The translations under genes and the position numbers were made by a program. Shown piece by piece: positions 1 through 8,409 of a stretch of 64,000 nt of DNA. The notes below the pieces were generated by a model. It saw only the letters and a list, made by a program, of their open reading frames with translations, did not search any database and was not told where the DNA came from. Where the stretch lies: the NCBI RefSeq assembly GCF_024295805.1, contig NZ_JANCLX010000016.1, forward strand, positions 62,001 through 126,000. Reading direction: 5' to 3'. Position 1 is the stretch's first letter. Each line of letters opens with the position of its first letter. This DNA comes from Streptomyces cucumeris (GTDB lineage: Bacteria > Actinomycetota > Actinomycetes > Streptomycetales > Streptomycetaceae).

Positions 1-99
1 CACGTCCGCTACCGCGACCGGCCGGGCCGCGGGGGTGTGGTGGTGAGCTTCGACAAGATCCTCAAGTGGCGCGAGGACTCCCTGCTCCGGGCGTCCTGA
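1..99 (+). CDS. C-terminal end of an unidentified protein (partial)
   Basis: The first 32 codons form an open frame from the window edge to a TGA, ending in the residues LKWREDSLLRAS. Third-position GC is high, as in the neighbouring genes. Only the tail is present, so no family can be assigned. It converges on the MocR gene that follows. Confidence 0.55.
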   Translation, partial: HVRYRDRPGRGGVVVSFDKILKWREDSLLRAS

Positions 100-148
100 C
101 CGCCCTGACCGTCCTGGCCCCTCGGACCGTCCTGGTCCGGACCGTCGC

Positions 149-1642
149 TCAGCCGGTCCCCGGGGCCGGCTGCTCGGGCGGCAGTGCCCGGCACAGGGCG
201 TCCAGCGCCGCCGGGAAGGCGTGCTCGGGCGGGGTCGCATAGCCGACGACCAGCCCCTCCAGCGGGGGCGTGGTCGCGTCCGGGTGCCGGTAGCCCGCGA
301 GACCGTCGAGGGCCAGCCCCTGCCAGGAGGCGGCCTGGACGGCGGACCGTTCGGTGCCGGGCGGGAGTTCGAGCACCGCGTGCAGCCCGGCGGCGATCCC
401 GGAGACCCGGATATGCGGGGCGCGTTCGGCGAGCGCGGCCACCAGCGCGTCCCGGCGGCGCCGGTAGCGCAGCCGCATCCGGCGCACATGACGGTCGTAG
501 CCGCCGGATGCGATGAAGTCCGCGAGCGTGAGCTGGTCGAGCGCGCTCGCCCAGCCCTCCCGCTCGCCCTTCACGGACAGCACGACGTCGACGAGGTGGT
601 CCGGCAGGACCATCCAGCCCAGCCGCAGCGCCGGGGAGAGGCTCTTGCTGACCGAACCCAGATAGAGCACCCGGTCCGGGTCGAGCCCCTGGACCGCGCC
701 GACCGGCTGGCGGTCGTAGCGGAACTCCCCGTCGTAATCGTCCTCCAGGACGAGTCCCCCGCCGGCGCGCGCCCAGTCCACGGCCGCGGCGCGCCGCTCG
801 GGGTGCAGCGGCCCGCCGGTCGGGAACTGGTGGGCGGGGGTGAGCAGGGCGGCCCGTACTGTCCGCAAGCCCGGATGGGAGGTCAGCTCCTCGGTACGGG
901 CGCCGCAGTCGTCCAGCGGCAGCGGGACCGTGCGGACCCCGGCGGCGGACAGCAGGGAACGGTGGAAGGCCAGTCCGTACGACTCGACGGCCAGCGCCGG
1001 GCGCAGCACCTTGGTGCCGCTGAGCAGCCGCAGGGCGTGGGCGAAGCCCGAGCAGACCACGATCCGGTCCGGGTCGGTGCGCACCCCGCGGGCCCGCGCC
1101 AGGTAGTCGGCGAGCGCATGGCGCAGCTCGGCGCGGCCGTGCGGGTCACCGGGGCCGAACGCCTCGTTGGGCGCGGCGGTCAGGGCGCGGCGGGCGGAGG
1201 CGAGCCAGGCGGTGCGGGGGAAGGCGGAGGCGTCCGGCTGGCCCTGGAGCAGATTGTGGGCGGGGCGCGGTGGCGGCGCGGCCCGGCGTCTGCGGCCGGT
1301 GGGAGCCGCCGGGGCGGGGCGTCCGCCGCGCTCCCGGCCGGTGTGCCGCGGCGGGGGCGGCGCGGTCCGGGCGGCCACCCGGGTGCCGGAGCCCTGGCGG
1401 GCGGTGAGCCAGCCCTCGGCGACCAGCTCGGCGTAGGCGTCGGCGACCGTGTTGCGGGCGATCCCGAGGTCGGCGGCGAGCGAGCGGTAGGGCGGCAGCC
1501 GGGTGCCGGGGGCGAGCCGCCCGCCACGGACGGCCTCGCGCAGCGCGCTCATCAGCGCGGTGCGGCGGCTGCCCGCGCGGGTCAGCTCCAGATGGAGGTC
1601 ACTGCCGAGGATCTCCGCCGAATTGACCCGCGATTCCGCCAT
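149..1642 (-). CDS. MocR/PdxR-type GntR regulator with aminotransferase domain
   Basis: This 497-residue protein has the MocR architecture. An N-terminal GntR winged helix lies at about residues 25-90, with the typical GTRLPPYRSLAADLGIARNT segment. A Pro/Arg-rich linker leads into a fold-type-I aminotransferase-like domain at about 130-480. The DDYDGEFRY segment and the SVSKSLSP motif, whose lysine would bind PLP, are both visible. MocR proteins sense PLP or a PLP adduct and usually control a divergent neighbour. Here the divergent gene is the AhpD-like protein only 47 bp away, so that gene is the likely target. The ligand cannot be told from sequence. Confidence 0.9.
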   Translation of the reverse strand: MAESRVNSAEILGSDLHLELTRAGSRRTALMSALREAVRGGRLAPGTRLPPYRSLAADLGIARNTVADAYAELVAEGWLTARQGSGTRVAARTAPPPPRHTGRERGGRPAPAAPTGRRRRAAPPPRPAHNLLQGQPDASAFPRTAWLASARRALTAAPNEAFGPGDPHGRAELRHALADYLARARGVRTDPDRIVVCSGFAHALRLLSGTKVLRPALAVESYGLAFHRSLLSAAGVRTVPLPLDDCGARTEELTSHPGLRTVRAALLTPAHQFPTGGPLHPERRAAAVDWARAGGGLVLEDDYDGEFRYDRQPVGAVQGLDPDRVLYLGSVSKSLSPALRLGWMVLPDHLVDVVLSVKGEREGWASALDQLTLADFIASGGYDRHVRRMRLRYRRRRDALVAALAERAPHIRVSGIAAGLHAVLELPPGTERSAVQAASWQGLALDGLAGYRHPDATTPPLEGLVVGYATPPEHAFPAALDALCRALPPEQPAPGTG

Positions 1643-1689
1643 GGAAATGCACCCTACAACCTGTCACATCGAGGCTTAGATTCGTCGTC

Positions 1690-2208
1690 ATGACCACAAC
1701 GACCGAGACGACCACGACGACGGACGCCGAGACGACCGCCGAGACGAGCACCGGGGGGACGCGTCCCGCGCGGGTGGACTTCGCCAAGGCCGCCCCCAAG
1801 GCTTTCAAGGCGCTCATCGGACTGGACGCCGCCGCGCGGGAGGGCCTGGACCCGGCCCTGGTGGAGCTGGTGCAGATCCGCGCCTCCCAGCTGAACCACT
1901 GCGCCTACTGCCTCCATATGCACACCACCGATGCCCACGCGGCGGGCGAGAGCCCCGAGCGGATCAACCTGGTGGGCGTCTGGGAGGAGGCGGGCGAGGC
2001 CGGGTTCTACACCGCGAAGGAGCAGGCGGCCCTGGCGCTCACCGAGGCGGTCACCCTGCTGCCGGGCGGGGTCCCCGACGAGGTGTACGAGCGGGCCGCC
2101 CGGCACTTCGAGGAGGCGGAGCTGGCCCGGCTCATCGCGCTGATCTTCACCATCAACGCCTGGAACCGGATCGCGGTGACCACCCGCAAGGTGCCCGGCA
2201 AGGGCTGA
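1690..2208 (+). CDS. Carboxymuconolactone decarboxylase / AhpD-family protein
   Basis: The 172-residue protein carries the CxxCxxxH active-site motif in HCAYCLHMH at about residue 75, in the helical context of the AhpD/CMD fold. Many members are small peroxidases or oxidoreductases acting through the paired cysteines. The true substrate is not predictable. The N-terminal 30 residues are Thr-rich and look disordered. No Shine-Dalgarno is present. A TTAGAT hexamer lies 8 nt before the ATG, so the message may be leaderless. The gene is transcribed divergently from the MocR regulator that probably controls it. Confidence 0.88.
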   Translation: MTTTTETTTTTDAETTAETSTGGTRPARVDFAKAAPKAFKALIGLDAAAREGLDPALVELVQIRASQLNHCAYCLHMHTTDAHAAGESPERINLVGVWEEAGEAGFYTAKEQAALALTEAVTLLPGGVPDEVYERAARHFEEAELARLIALIFTINAWNRIAVTTRKVPGKG

Positions 2209-2255
2209 CGCGGCTGACGGCCCGCGGTGTGCCCGGCCGGGCTCGCGACAGCGGA

Positions 2256-2285
2256 ACGGGGGAGCGGCGGGTGCCGCTCCCCCGT
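2256..2285. terminator. Bidirectional hairpin terminator
   Basis: A perfect 13-bp stem with a GGGT loop lies between the convergent AhpD-like and aminopeptidase genes. It has no strong U tract, as is common in streptomycetes. It probably ends transcription from both sides. Confidence 0.7.
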
Positions 2286-2319
2286 GGGGTGCGTGTGGTG
2301 CGGCCGGAGGACCGGAGGG

Positions 2320-3822
2320 TCAGCCGGTGAGGCGGGCCATCCACGCCTCGACCTCATCGGCCCGGCGCGGCAGCCCGGCGGACAGATTGCGGTTCCCGTC
2401 CTCCGTCACCAGGATGTCGTCCTCGATCCGGACGCCGATGCCGCGGTACTCCTCGGGCACGGTCAGATCGTCGGCCTGGAAGTACAGACCCGGTTCGACC
2501 GTGAGGCACATCCCCGGCTCCAGGGTGCCGTCGACGTAGGTCTCGGTGCGGGCCACGGCGCAGTCGTGCACATCCAGGCCGAGCATGTGGCCGGTGCCGT
2601 GGAGGGTCCAGCGGCGCTGGAGGCCGAGCTCGAGCACCCGCTCGACCGGACCCTCGACCAGGCCCCACTCCACCAGCCTGGTGGCCAGCACATGCTGGGA
2701 GGCGTCATGGAAGTCGCGGTACTTGGCACCCGGCTTGACCGCGGCGATGCCCGCCTCCTGCGCCTCGTACACCGCGTCGTAGATCTTGCGCTGGAGCGCG
2801 CTGTAGGTGCCGTTGATCGGCAGGGTGCGGGTGACGTCCGCGGTGTAGAGGGTGTCGGTCTCCACCCCCGCGTCCAGCAGCAGCAGATCGCCGGAGCGGA
2901 CCCGGCCGTCGTTGCGCACCCAGTGGAGGGTGGTGGCGTGCGGTCCGGCGGCGCAGATGGAGCCGTAGCCGACGTCGTTGCCCTCGACCCGGGCCCGCAG
3001 GAAGAACGTGCCCTCGATATAGCGCTCGGAGGTGGCCTCGGCCTTGTCCAGCACCTTCACGACGTCCTCGAAGCCGCGGACCGTGGAGTCCACCGCCTTC
3101 TGGAGCTGGCCGACCTCGAACTCGTCCTTGACCAGGCGCTGCTCACTGAGGAAGACGCGCAGCTCCTCGTCGCGCTCACCGGTGACCTTGTCGGTCAGCG
3201 CGGCCTCGAGACCGGCGTCGTGGCCGCGCACGATGCGGACCGGTCCGGTGGCGGCCCGCAGGTCGTCGGCGACCGTGCGGACGTCCTTGACCGGCACGCC
3301 GTACAGCCGCTCGGCCTCGGTCAGGCTGTTCCGCCGACCGACCCACAGCTCACCCTGGCCGTCCAGCCAGAACTCGCCGTTCTCCCGGTCGGAGCGCGGC
3401 AGCAGGTAGAGGCTCGCGGTGTGGCCCTCGCCGCCCGCCTCCGGCTCCAGGACCAGGACGCCGTCCTCGGTCTGGTCACCGGTGAGGTAGACGTACTCGG
3501 TGGCCGCGCGGAAGCGGAACTCCGTGTCATTGGACCGGGTGCGGAGCTTGCCCGCGGGGATGACCAGGCGTTCGCCGGGGAAGCGCGCGGAGAGCGCGGC
3601 ACGGCGGCGGGCGGTGTGCGGAGCCTGCTCCACGGGCTCCAGGTCGTGCAGCTCGGTGTCCGCCCAGCCGGACCGCATGTTCTCGGCGAGCTCATCGGAG
3701 ACGCCCGGGTACAGGCCGTTCTTCCGCTGCTGGATGGGCTGCTCCTCGGCCTCCGGGGTCTCCAGGGCTTCAGGAGTGGGCTCCTCGGTCACGACATCCT
3801 CCTCGAACTGGACCTCTCCCAT
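2320..3822 (-). CDS. pepP: Xaa-Pro aminopeptidase (aminopeptidase P, M24 family)
   Basis: This is a 500-residue metallopeptidase removing N-terminal residues that precede proline. The N-terminal creatinase-like domain spans about residues 60-190 and the pita-bread catalytic domain about 230-470. The metal ligands are all visible: two Asp in LLLDAGVETDTLYTADVTR, His in HGTGHMLGLDVHD, Glu in TVEPGLYF and Glu in GVRIEDD. A short acidic, Glu-rich N-terminus before residue 40 is common in Streptomyces homologues. The length matches the family. Cytoplasmic location is inferred from the lack of a signal peptide. Confidence 0.92.
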   Translation of the reverse strand: MGEVQFEEDVVTEEPTPEALETPEAEEQPIQQRKNGLYPGVSDELAENMRSGWADTELHDLEPVEQAPHTARRRAALSARFPGERLVIPAGKLRTRSNDTEFRFRAATEYVYLTGDQTEDGVLVLEPEAGGEGHTASLYLLPRSDRENGEFWLDGQGELWVGRRNSLTEAERLYGVPVKDVRTVADDLRAATGPVRIVRGHDAGLEAALTDKVTGERDEELRVFLSEQRLVKDEFEVGQLQKAVDSTVRGFEDVVKVLDKAEATSERYIEGTFFLRARVEGNDVGYGSICAAGPHATTLHWVRNDGRVRSGDLLLLDAGVETDTLYTADVTRTLPINGTYSALQRKIYDAVYEAQEAGIAAVKPGAKYRDFHDASQHVLATRLVEWGLVEGPVERVLELGLQRRWTLHGTGHMLGLDVHDCAVARTETYVDGTLEPGMCLTVEPGLYFQADDLTVPEEYRGIGVRIEDDILVTEDGNRNLSAGLPRRADEVEAWMARLTG

Positions 3823-3938
3823 GGTAGGTGGGGGGACACGGCCGCCGGGAGGGCGGAGAAGGCCATGCCGCGACCGGGCCGCGGCGGGCGGCGCGGCCCG
3901 GCGGCGCGGCCCGGCGGGGGCGGTCCGGAGCGGGCGGC

Positions 3939-5546
3939 TCAGTCGAAGCGGACCGCGAGCAGGACCAGGTCCTCGGTGCCGTCCCCGGTGTCCGCGCCCC
4001 CGGGCAGCACCGTGCGCAGCACATGGTCCAGCAGCGCGTCCACGTCGTGGCGGACGGCCTTGGGCGCGCTCGCGGCGGCCGCCTGGAGCCGGGCGAAGGC
4101 GCGGTCCATGGGTTCCCCGGTGCGGTGCAGCAGCCCGTCGCTGTAGAAGAGGAGCGTTTCTCCACAGCCGGGCTCCAGCTCCACGCTCGGGGCCTCCCAG
4201 CAGGAGAGCATCCCCAGCGGCGCGGACAGCGTGGTCTCCACGAACTCGGTGCGCCGGTCACCGGTGATCAGCGGTGGGCAGTGCCCGGCCCCGGCCAGCA
4301 CCACCCGGCGCGGACCGGGCTCGCAGTACGCGAACAGGGCGGTCGCGGAGCGGGCGGGTTCGGTGAGGCGCAGCAGCAGTTCGAGGTCGGACAGGACGGC
4401 GACCGGATCCTCCCCCTCCATCACCGCGTACGCGCGCAGGGAGGCACGCAGCCGTCCCATCGCGACCACGGCGCTGGGGCCGGTCCCGGTCACCCCGCCG
4501 ACGGAGATCCCGAGCGCGCCGTCCGGCAGCGGCAGCGCGTCGTACCAGTCCCCGCCGCCGTACGGAGCGGGGTGGTGGCGGACGGCGAGCCGGACGCCGG
4601 GCACCCGGGGCAGCCGGGTGGGCAGCAGCTCCTCCCGGACGGTCGCCACGGCGGCGTGGGCGCGGCGCAGTTCCAGCAGCCGGGCGAGGTGGGCGGCGGC
4701 GTAACGGCAGTACAGGCCGATCAGATGACGCTGCCGCTCACCGGGTTCCGCGGGTTCGTCGTAGAGCCAGGCGGCGGCGCCCAGGCGTCCGGCGGGGCGG
4801 TCGGCTCCCACGGCCGTCACGGCGCCCGGCGCGCCCTCGGGAGCGGGGGCCGTACCGGGGCGGCCGGGGCCGGGGCTGCTCGCATCGTCCGCGGCGGCCG
4901 GGCCGGCGGTGGCGACGGAACCGGCGGCGGTCTCCGCGCCGGGGCCGGGGGAGGGTGTGACCAGCCCCGGCGGGGTGACGGCACCGGACCCCTCGGCGCC
5001 GGAGGGGGTGTCCAGCGGAACCGCGTAGCTGGCGGCGAACCCGAGCCGGGCCGCCACCTCGCGGTGGCGGGGGTCGAGATCGGCCTCGCTCGCGATGTCC
5101 GGATGCCTGACGTCGGCGCGCCGCTCACCGTCCGGTTCGGGCAGTCCGTCGAGCAGATGGCCGGCGGAGGCGGAACCGCGCGGGATCGTCTCGATCTGGC
5201 CGAGATCGGCATGGCCGAGACCGAGGCCGACGGTGGTCACCGGACCGAGGCCGTCGGACGGCTCCAGCGCCACGAGACCGCGCTGCGCGCCCACCAGGGC
5301 GGCACCCGCGCGCAGCAGCTCGTGCAGCGCGCCGTCGAGCGTGTCGGTGCGGATCAGCCGCTCGGTCAGCTCATGGAGGGTGGTGAGGTCCGACACCCAT
5401 TCGGCGAGGCGGTCCTGGACCCCGGGACCGAGATCGGGACCCGGGTCCGGCGCCGCGGCAGGGGGCGTAACGGGGTCGGCAGTTTGCGTGGGCGCCGGGA
5501 GGGAAGAATCGATTCCAGCCACTTTCGGCAGGTGGGGCGCGTTCAT
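3939..5546 (-). CDS. GAF-like / SpoIIE-type PP2C phosphatase
   Basis: The 535-residue protein has a GAF-like sensor region at about residues 50-250, interrupted by a Pro/Ala/Gly-rich insertion near 190-235. A PP2C SpoIIE domain follows at about 290-535. The GGDWYD motif, LLFYSDGLLHRTGE and the final EDLVLLAVRFD are intact. The usual GDVxGHG metal-binding motif instead reads GGVTGTG, so one metal-ligand Asp is replaced by Gly. Such enzymes normally dephosphorylate anti-anti-sigma factors. Here activity may be reduced. It is cytoplasmic, with no membrane segment. Confidence 0.85.
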   Translation of the reverse strand: MNAPHLPKVAGIDSSLPAPTQTADPVTPPAAAPDPGPDLGPGVQDRLAEWVSDLTTLHELTERLIRTDTLDGALHELLRAGAALVGAQRGLVALEPSDGLGPVTTVGLGLGHADLGQIETIPRGSASAGHLLDGLPEPDGERRADVRHPDIASEADLDPRHREVAARLGFAASYAVPLDTPSGAEGSGAVTPPGLVTPSPGPGAETAAGSVATAGPAAADDASSPGPGRPGTAPAPEGAPGAVTAVGADRPAGRLGAAAWLYDEPAEPGERQRHLIGLYCRYAAAHLARLLELRRAHAAVATVREELLPTRLPRVPGVRLAVRHHPAPYGGGDWYDALPLPDGALGISVGGVTGTGPSAVVAMGRLRASLRAYAVMEGEDPVAVLSDLELLLRLTEPARSATALFAYCEPGPRRVVLAGAGHCPPLITGDRRTEFVETTLSAPLGMLSCWEAPSVELEPGCGETLLFYSDGLLHRTGEPMDRAFARLQAAAASAPKAVRHDVDALLDHVLRTVLPGGADTGDGTEDLVLLAVRFD

Positions 5547-6118
5547 GGCCCGCTGCTTTCGCCCGCCGCGTCCGGCTCGCTCAATAGCATCGCAAACCCC
5601 CTGTCGTGCTGCGCCGCTACTGTGCCGCTACTGTCTCCAGATGTACACGCACCGAAGAGGCGATGTCCAGCATTGTCCCGGTGGTCTTGTTGGTGTCTGG
5701 GGGGAATTCAACTTGGCTGAAAAAAAGTCGTTAGGCTGTCAATTTGGGGTCGACTGACGTCAGTCGGCAGCGCGTCGTCTCCACCGCGGCGGGTACACAT
5801 CGGAGAGGAGCCGGGGGCAGTTCGCATCGCCCCGGAACCCCGTGGCCGGTCCAGGCGTCATAGACGACAACGGCCGCGCCCATCCCCGAGTGACGAGGAA
5901 ACGCACCACAGGACGGTAAGCGCCATGCGCGCGCCACCCCTCGCCACGTTCCACGCTCGGCCTGCGGCGTGATGCGCTGCCTCGTACGCGCAGTGACTTG
6001 TGATCCACGTGCTGTCAACGGCCGAACGATGCCGTGCAGCGCCACGTAGTGCCTTGTAGAAGTGCCATGAAGTGCGACGGATACAGCCCTCGGCGTTAAC
6101 GGAAAGGAACGAGCGCTC
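5547..6118. other. Intergenic region with a 16-bp palindrome
   Basis: No convincing gene is seen in these 570 bases between divergent genes. Two features stand out: a tandem GCCGCTACTGT repeat near 5612 and a perfect 16-bp palindrome (CGACTGACGTCAGTCG) at 5751-5766. The palindrome looks like an operator. Confidence 0.5.
5751..5766. promoter_or_regulatory. Perfect 16-bp palindrome, possible operator
   Basis: CGACTGACGTCAGTCG is fully self-complementary and sits between the divergent SpoIIE-type phosphatase and prim-pol-like genes. The size and symmetry suit a homodimeric repressor. The binding protein is unknown. Confidence 0.35.
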
Positions 6119-6793
6119 ATGCGCGAGATCCTCGGAAGGCGACGCAAGTTCTCGCTGCGGCGCGGCGCACGGTCGCCGCTGCTCCGCGGCGCGCTCACCT
6201 GCGCCACCGAGTGGCAGTGGCCCGTACTCCCGGGCATCGGGCTCCAGCCCGGCGGTGGACGCGTCCGGGTGTGCGGCTGTCCCGACCCGGACTGCGCGGT
6301 GCCGGGCGGTCACCCGTTCGAACCCGTGCTGCTGGCCGCCACCACCGATCCGCGCATGGTGCGCTGGTGGTGGGCCAACCGCCCCGCTGCCCCCCTGCTC
6401 CTGGCCACCGGGGGCCGCGGGCCCTGCGCGGTGAGCCTGCCGGCCGTCGCCGGGGCACGGGCGCTGGCCGTGTTCGACCAGGCGGGGGTGCGGCTCGGTC
6501 CGGTGGTCGCCACCCCCACCCGCTGGTCGCTGCTGGTGGCTCCGTACTCCCTGGAGGAGCTCGGCGAACTGCTGAACCGCCAGGACTGGGTGCCCAGCTC
6601 GCTGCGGTTCCACGGTGACGGCGGCTATCTGGCGCTGCCGCCGTCCCAGACCGGACCGGGCCGGGTGCGCTGGGAGCGCGCCCCGCAGCGGCGCGGCGGA
6701 CAGCCCTGGCTGCCGGAGGTGTCCTCGGTGGTGGACGCGCTGGTCGAGGCGAGCAGCAGCGCACCCGACGGCGGCAGCCGACTGGCCTACTAG
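6119..6793 (+). CDS. Bifunctional DNA primase/polymerase-like protein (short form)
   Basis: The 224-residue protein matches the N-terminal part of actinobacterial prim-pol proteins. Its order is RGALTCATEWQWPVLPG, then a CGCPDPDCAVPGGHP cysteine motif, then a D-x-R-MVRWWW block. The helicase part of full-length prim-pol enzymes is missing, so replication activity is doubtful. This free-standing small form is common in Streptomyces chromosomes and its role is unknown. A GGAAAGGA ribosome site lies about 14 nt before the ATG. A strong terminator follows at 6879. Confidence 0.75.
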   Translation: MREILGRRRKFSLRRGARSPLLRGALTCATEWQWPVLPGIGLQPGGGRVRVCGCPDPDCAVPGGHPFEPVLLAATTDPRMVRWWWANRPAAPLLLATGGRGPCAVSLPAVAGARALAVFDQAGVRLGPVVATPTRWSLLVAPYSLEELGELLNRQDWVPSSLRFHGDGGYLALPPSQTGPGRVRWERAPQRRGGQPWLPEVSSVVDALVEASSSAPDGGSRLAY

Positions 6794-6878
6794 GCCGGGC
6801 GGCTCCGCGCGTTCCCGCGCGGCTCTCCGCATCGGCGTTCATGCATATTCATAGATCCGCATATCCGCAGAAGAAGAA

Positions 6879-6905
6879 GCGCGGTGGGGCAGAGCCCCAC
6901 CGCGC
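6879..6905 (+). terminator. Terminator after the prim-pol-like gene
   Basis: A perfect 12-bp stem (GCGCGGTGGGGC and its complement) with an AGA loop lies 85 bases after the stop codon. It is GC-rich with a weak T tail. Confidence 0.75.
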
Positions 6906-7168
6906 TGTCGTGTGGTGCGCGGGATGCGGTGTGCCCGCCTTCTCTTGCCTTCATATCCCCGCGTTCATGTCACCGTGTCTGCGAGGCGCCTTCGCGGCGC
7001 CTTCTGGGCGGCCTGAGGGCGGCTGGGGACCTTGGGGCCGTACGGGTCCGGATCGCCCGCCACGGAGCAACTCCCGCGTCTGCGGGGCGGATTGATCATT
7101 CGTCGGGCCGTACCGTCCGGCCGGGCTCCGCGGCGTCGCGCGTCTCGTCCGGCTCCGGACATGGAAGC

Positions 7169-7208
7169 GCCCGGTCGCTGGCGACGGGGGATGCACCAGC
7201 GACCGGGC
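7169..7208 (+). terminator. Second strong hairpin with T run
   Basis: A perfect 13-bp stem (GCCCGGTCGCTGG and its complement) with a 14-base loop is followed by TTTTAG on the plus strand. No plus-strand gene precedes it within 260 bases, after the first terminator. It could end an unannotated small transcript. Confidence 0.55.
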
Positions 7209-7344
7209 TTTTAGAACCGTAACAAGAGATCGGCCGTTAGCAAATTCGATCGCGGATTTCCGGACGCGGATTTCCAGGCCGTAACGGTGAGTTGTGAGCA
7301 GGGTCACGTGTGCCGGGCGGGGTGGGACCGCCCGGCCGCGACGG

Positions 7345-8313
7345 TCAGCTCAGGGTCACCTGACGGTTGGTGAGACCGCCGCGGGCACGCCGCTGCTCGG
7401 GCGTCAGCGGGGTGCCGTCGGCGAGCGCCTCCGCGAGCCGCTCGGCCAGCTCCTGGGCGGGCTTCTCGGTGTCCTCGGCGGGCATCCCCTTGGGCAGGTC
7501 CCACACCGGGACGGTGAGCCCGTGGGCCCGGAAGGAGCCCACCAGACGGGTGTTCTCGCCCAGCGAGGAGGCGCCCGCGGCATGCAGCCGGGCGAGCGCG
7601 TCCAGCAGCTTCTCCTCCGGGTGCGCCATCACCCAGCGCAGGTGGTTCTTCTCCGGGGTCTCGCACCAGTAGGCGGCGTCCACACCGGCGAGCCGGGCGG
7701 TCGGGATCGCGGCCGCGTTGGCCCGCTCCAGGGACGCGGCGACCTCCCCGCTCGCGTTCGCCGCGTCCTCGAGCCAGAACTCGAAACCCTCGTGCAGGGT
7801 CGGCGTGAAACCGCCCTTCGGGTCGAGCAGGTCCTGGAGCCGCGGACCGTCGCCGGGCGCCCGCTCGGCGGAGACCGGAGTGCCGGGCTCGGCGGTGAGG
7901 GCGCGCCGCAGCGTGTCGGCGAGGTCGCGGCTGATGTCGCCGGAGGGGGTGTCGTTCTGGAGGCCGATCAGCACCGCGCCGTTGTCCCGGCGCAGCGCGG
8001 GCCAGGCCATGGGCAGCACGGTGGCGAGGGTGACCGACGGCACGCCCTCGGGCAGCCCGTCGGCCAGGTTCAGTTCGACGGTGGCGGCGGGCACCAGCTC
8101 GCGCAGCGCCACCCAGTCGCATTCGCCGGGGAGCCCTTCGAAGGGGCGCTGCACCAGCTCGGTGACGGCGTGGGCCGCCTCCCTGCCGTGACAGGCTTTG
8201 TAACGACGGCCCGAGCCACAGGGGCAGGGCTCGCGCGCGCCCACCACCGGGATGTCGCCCGTTGTCGCCCGGGGGGCTGCGGCCTTCGTCTGGGGGCGGC
8301 GCTTCTTGGCCAT
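7345..8313 (-). CDS. DUF5926 family protein with SEC-C zinc motif
   Basis: The 322-residue protein begins with a basic stretch (MAKKRRPQTKAAA). A SEC-C zinc-binding motif, PCPCGSGRRYKACHG, follows at about residues 30-45. The remaining ~270 residues match what I recall of DUF5926, an actinobacterial family of unknown function. SEC-C motifs often mediate contacts with the secretion or translation machinery, but no role is established here. The first codon is an ATG in good context. Its neighbours are an HATPase protein and the prim-pol-like gene, which give no functional hint. Confidence 0.88.
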   Translation of the reverse strand: MAKKRRPQTKAAAPRATTGDIPVVGAREPCPCGSGRRYKACHGREAAHAVTELVQRPFEGLPGECDWVALRELVPAATVELNLADGLPEGVPSVTLATVLPMAWPALRRDNGAVLIGLQNDTPSGDISRDLADTLRRALTAEPGTPVSAERAPGDGPRLQDLLDPKGGFTPTLHEGFEFWLEDAANASGEVAASLERANAAAIPTARLAGVDAAYWCETPEKNHLRWVMAHPEEKLLDALARLHAAGASSLGENTRLVGSFRAHGLTVPVWDLPKGMPAEDTEKPAQELAERLAEALADGTPLTPEQRRARGGLTNRQVTLS

Positions 8314-8409
8314 GGTGTGGCTGTCTCCCGATCGTGCGGCAGGGCTTGCTCGTACGGGCGGGAGCCTAGCCCGTTGGCCGAACTTCGTCGGCTCGATGGG
8401 CCGCGTCGG

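Larger units (their letters stand above)
6794..7344. other. Gene-free region with two hairpin terminators
   Basis: No protein gene is supported here. It holds a terminator for the upstream gene and a second strong hairpin at 7169-7208 that ends in a T run on the plus strand. About 260 bases lie between them. See the finding on a possible small RNA. Confidence 0.5.

Noticed and set aside
221..1693. Long plus-strand ORF opposite the MocR gene
   Set aside because: It is a high-GC antisense shadow. The minus frame has the conserved domains and the correct codon bias.
2227..4146. Long plus-strand ORF opposite aminopeptidase P
   Set aside because: Antisense shadow without any recognisable domain or ribosome site.
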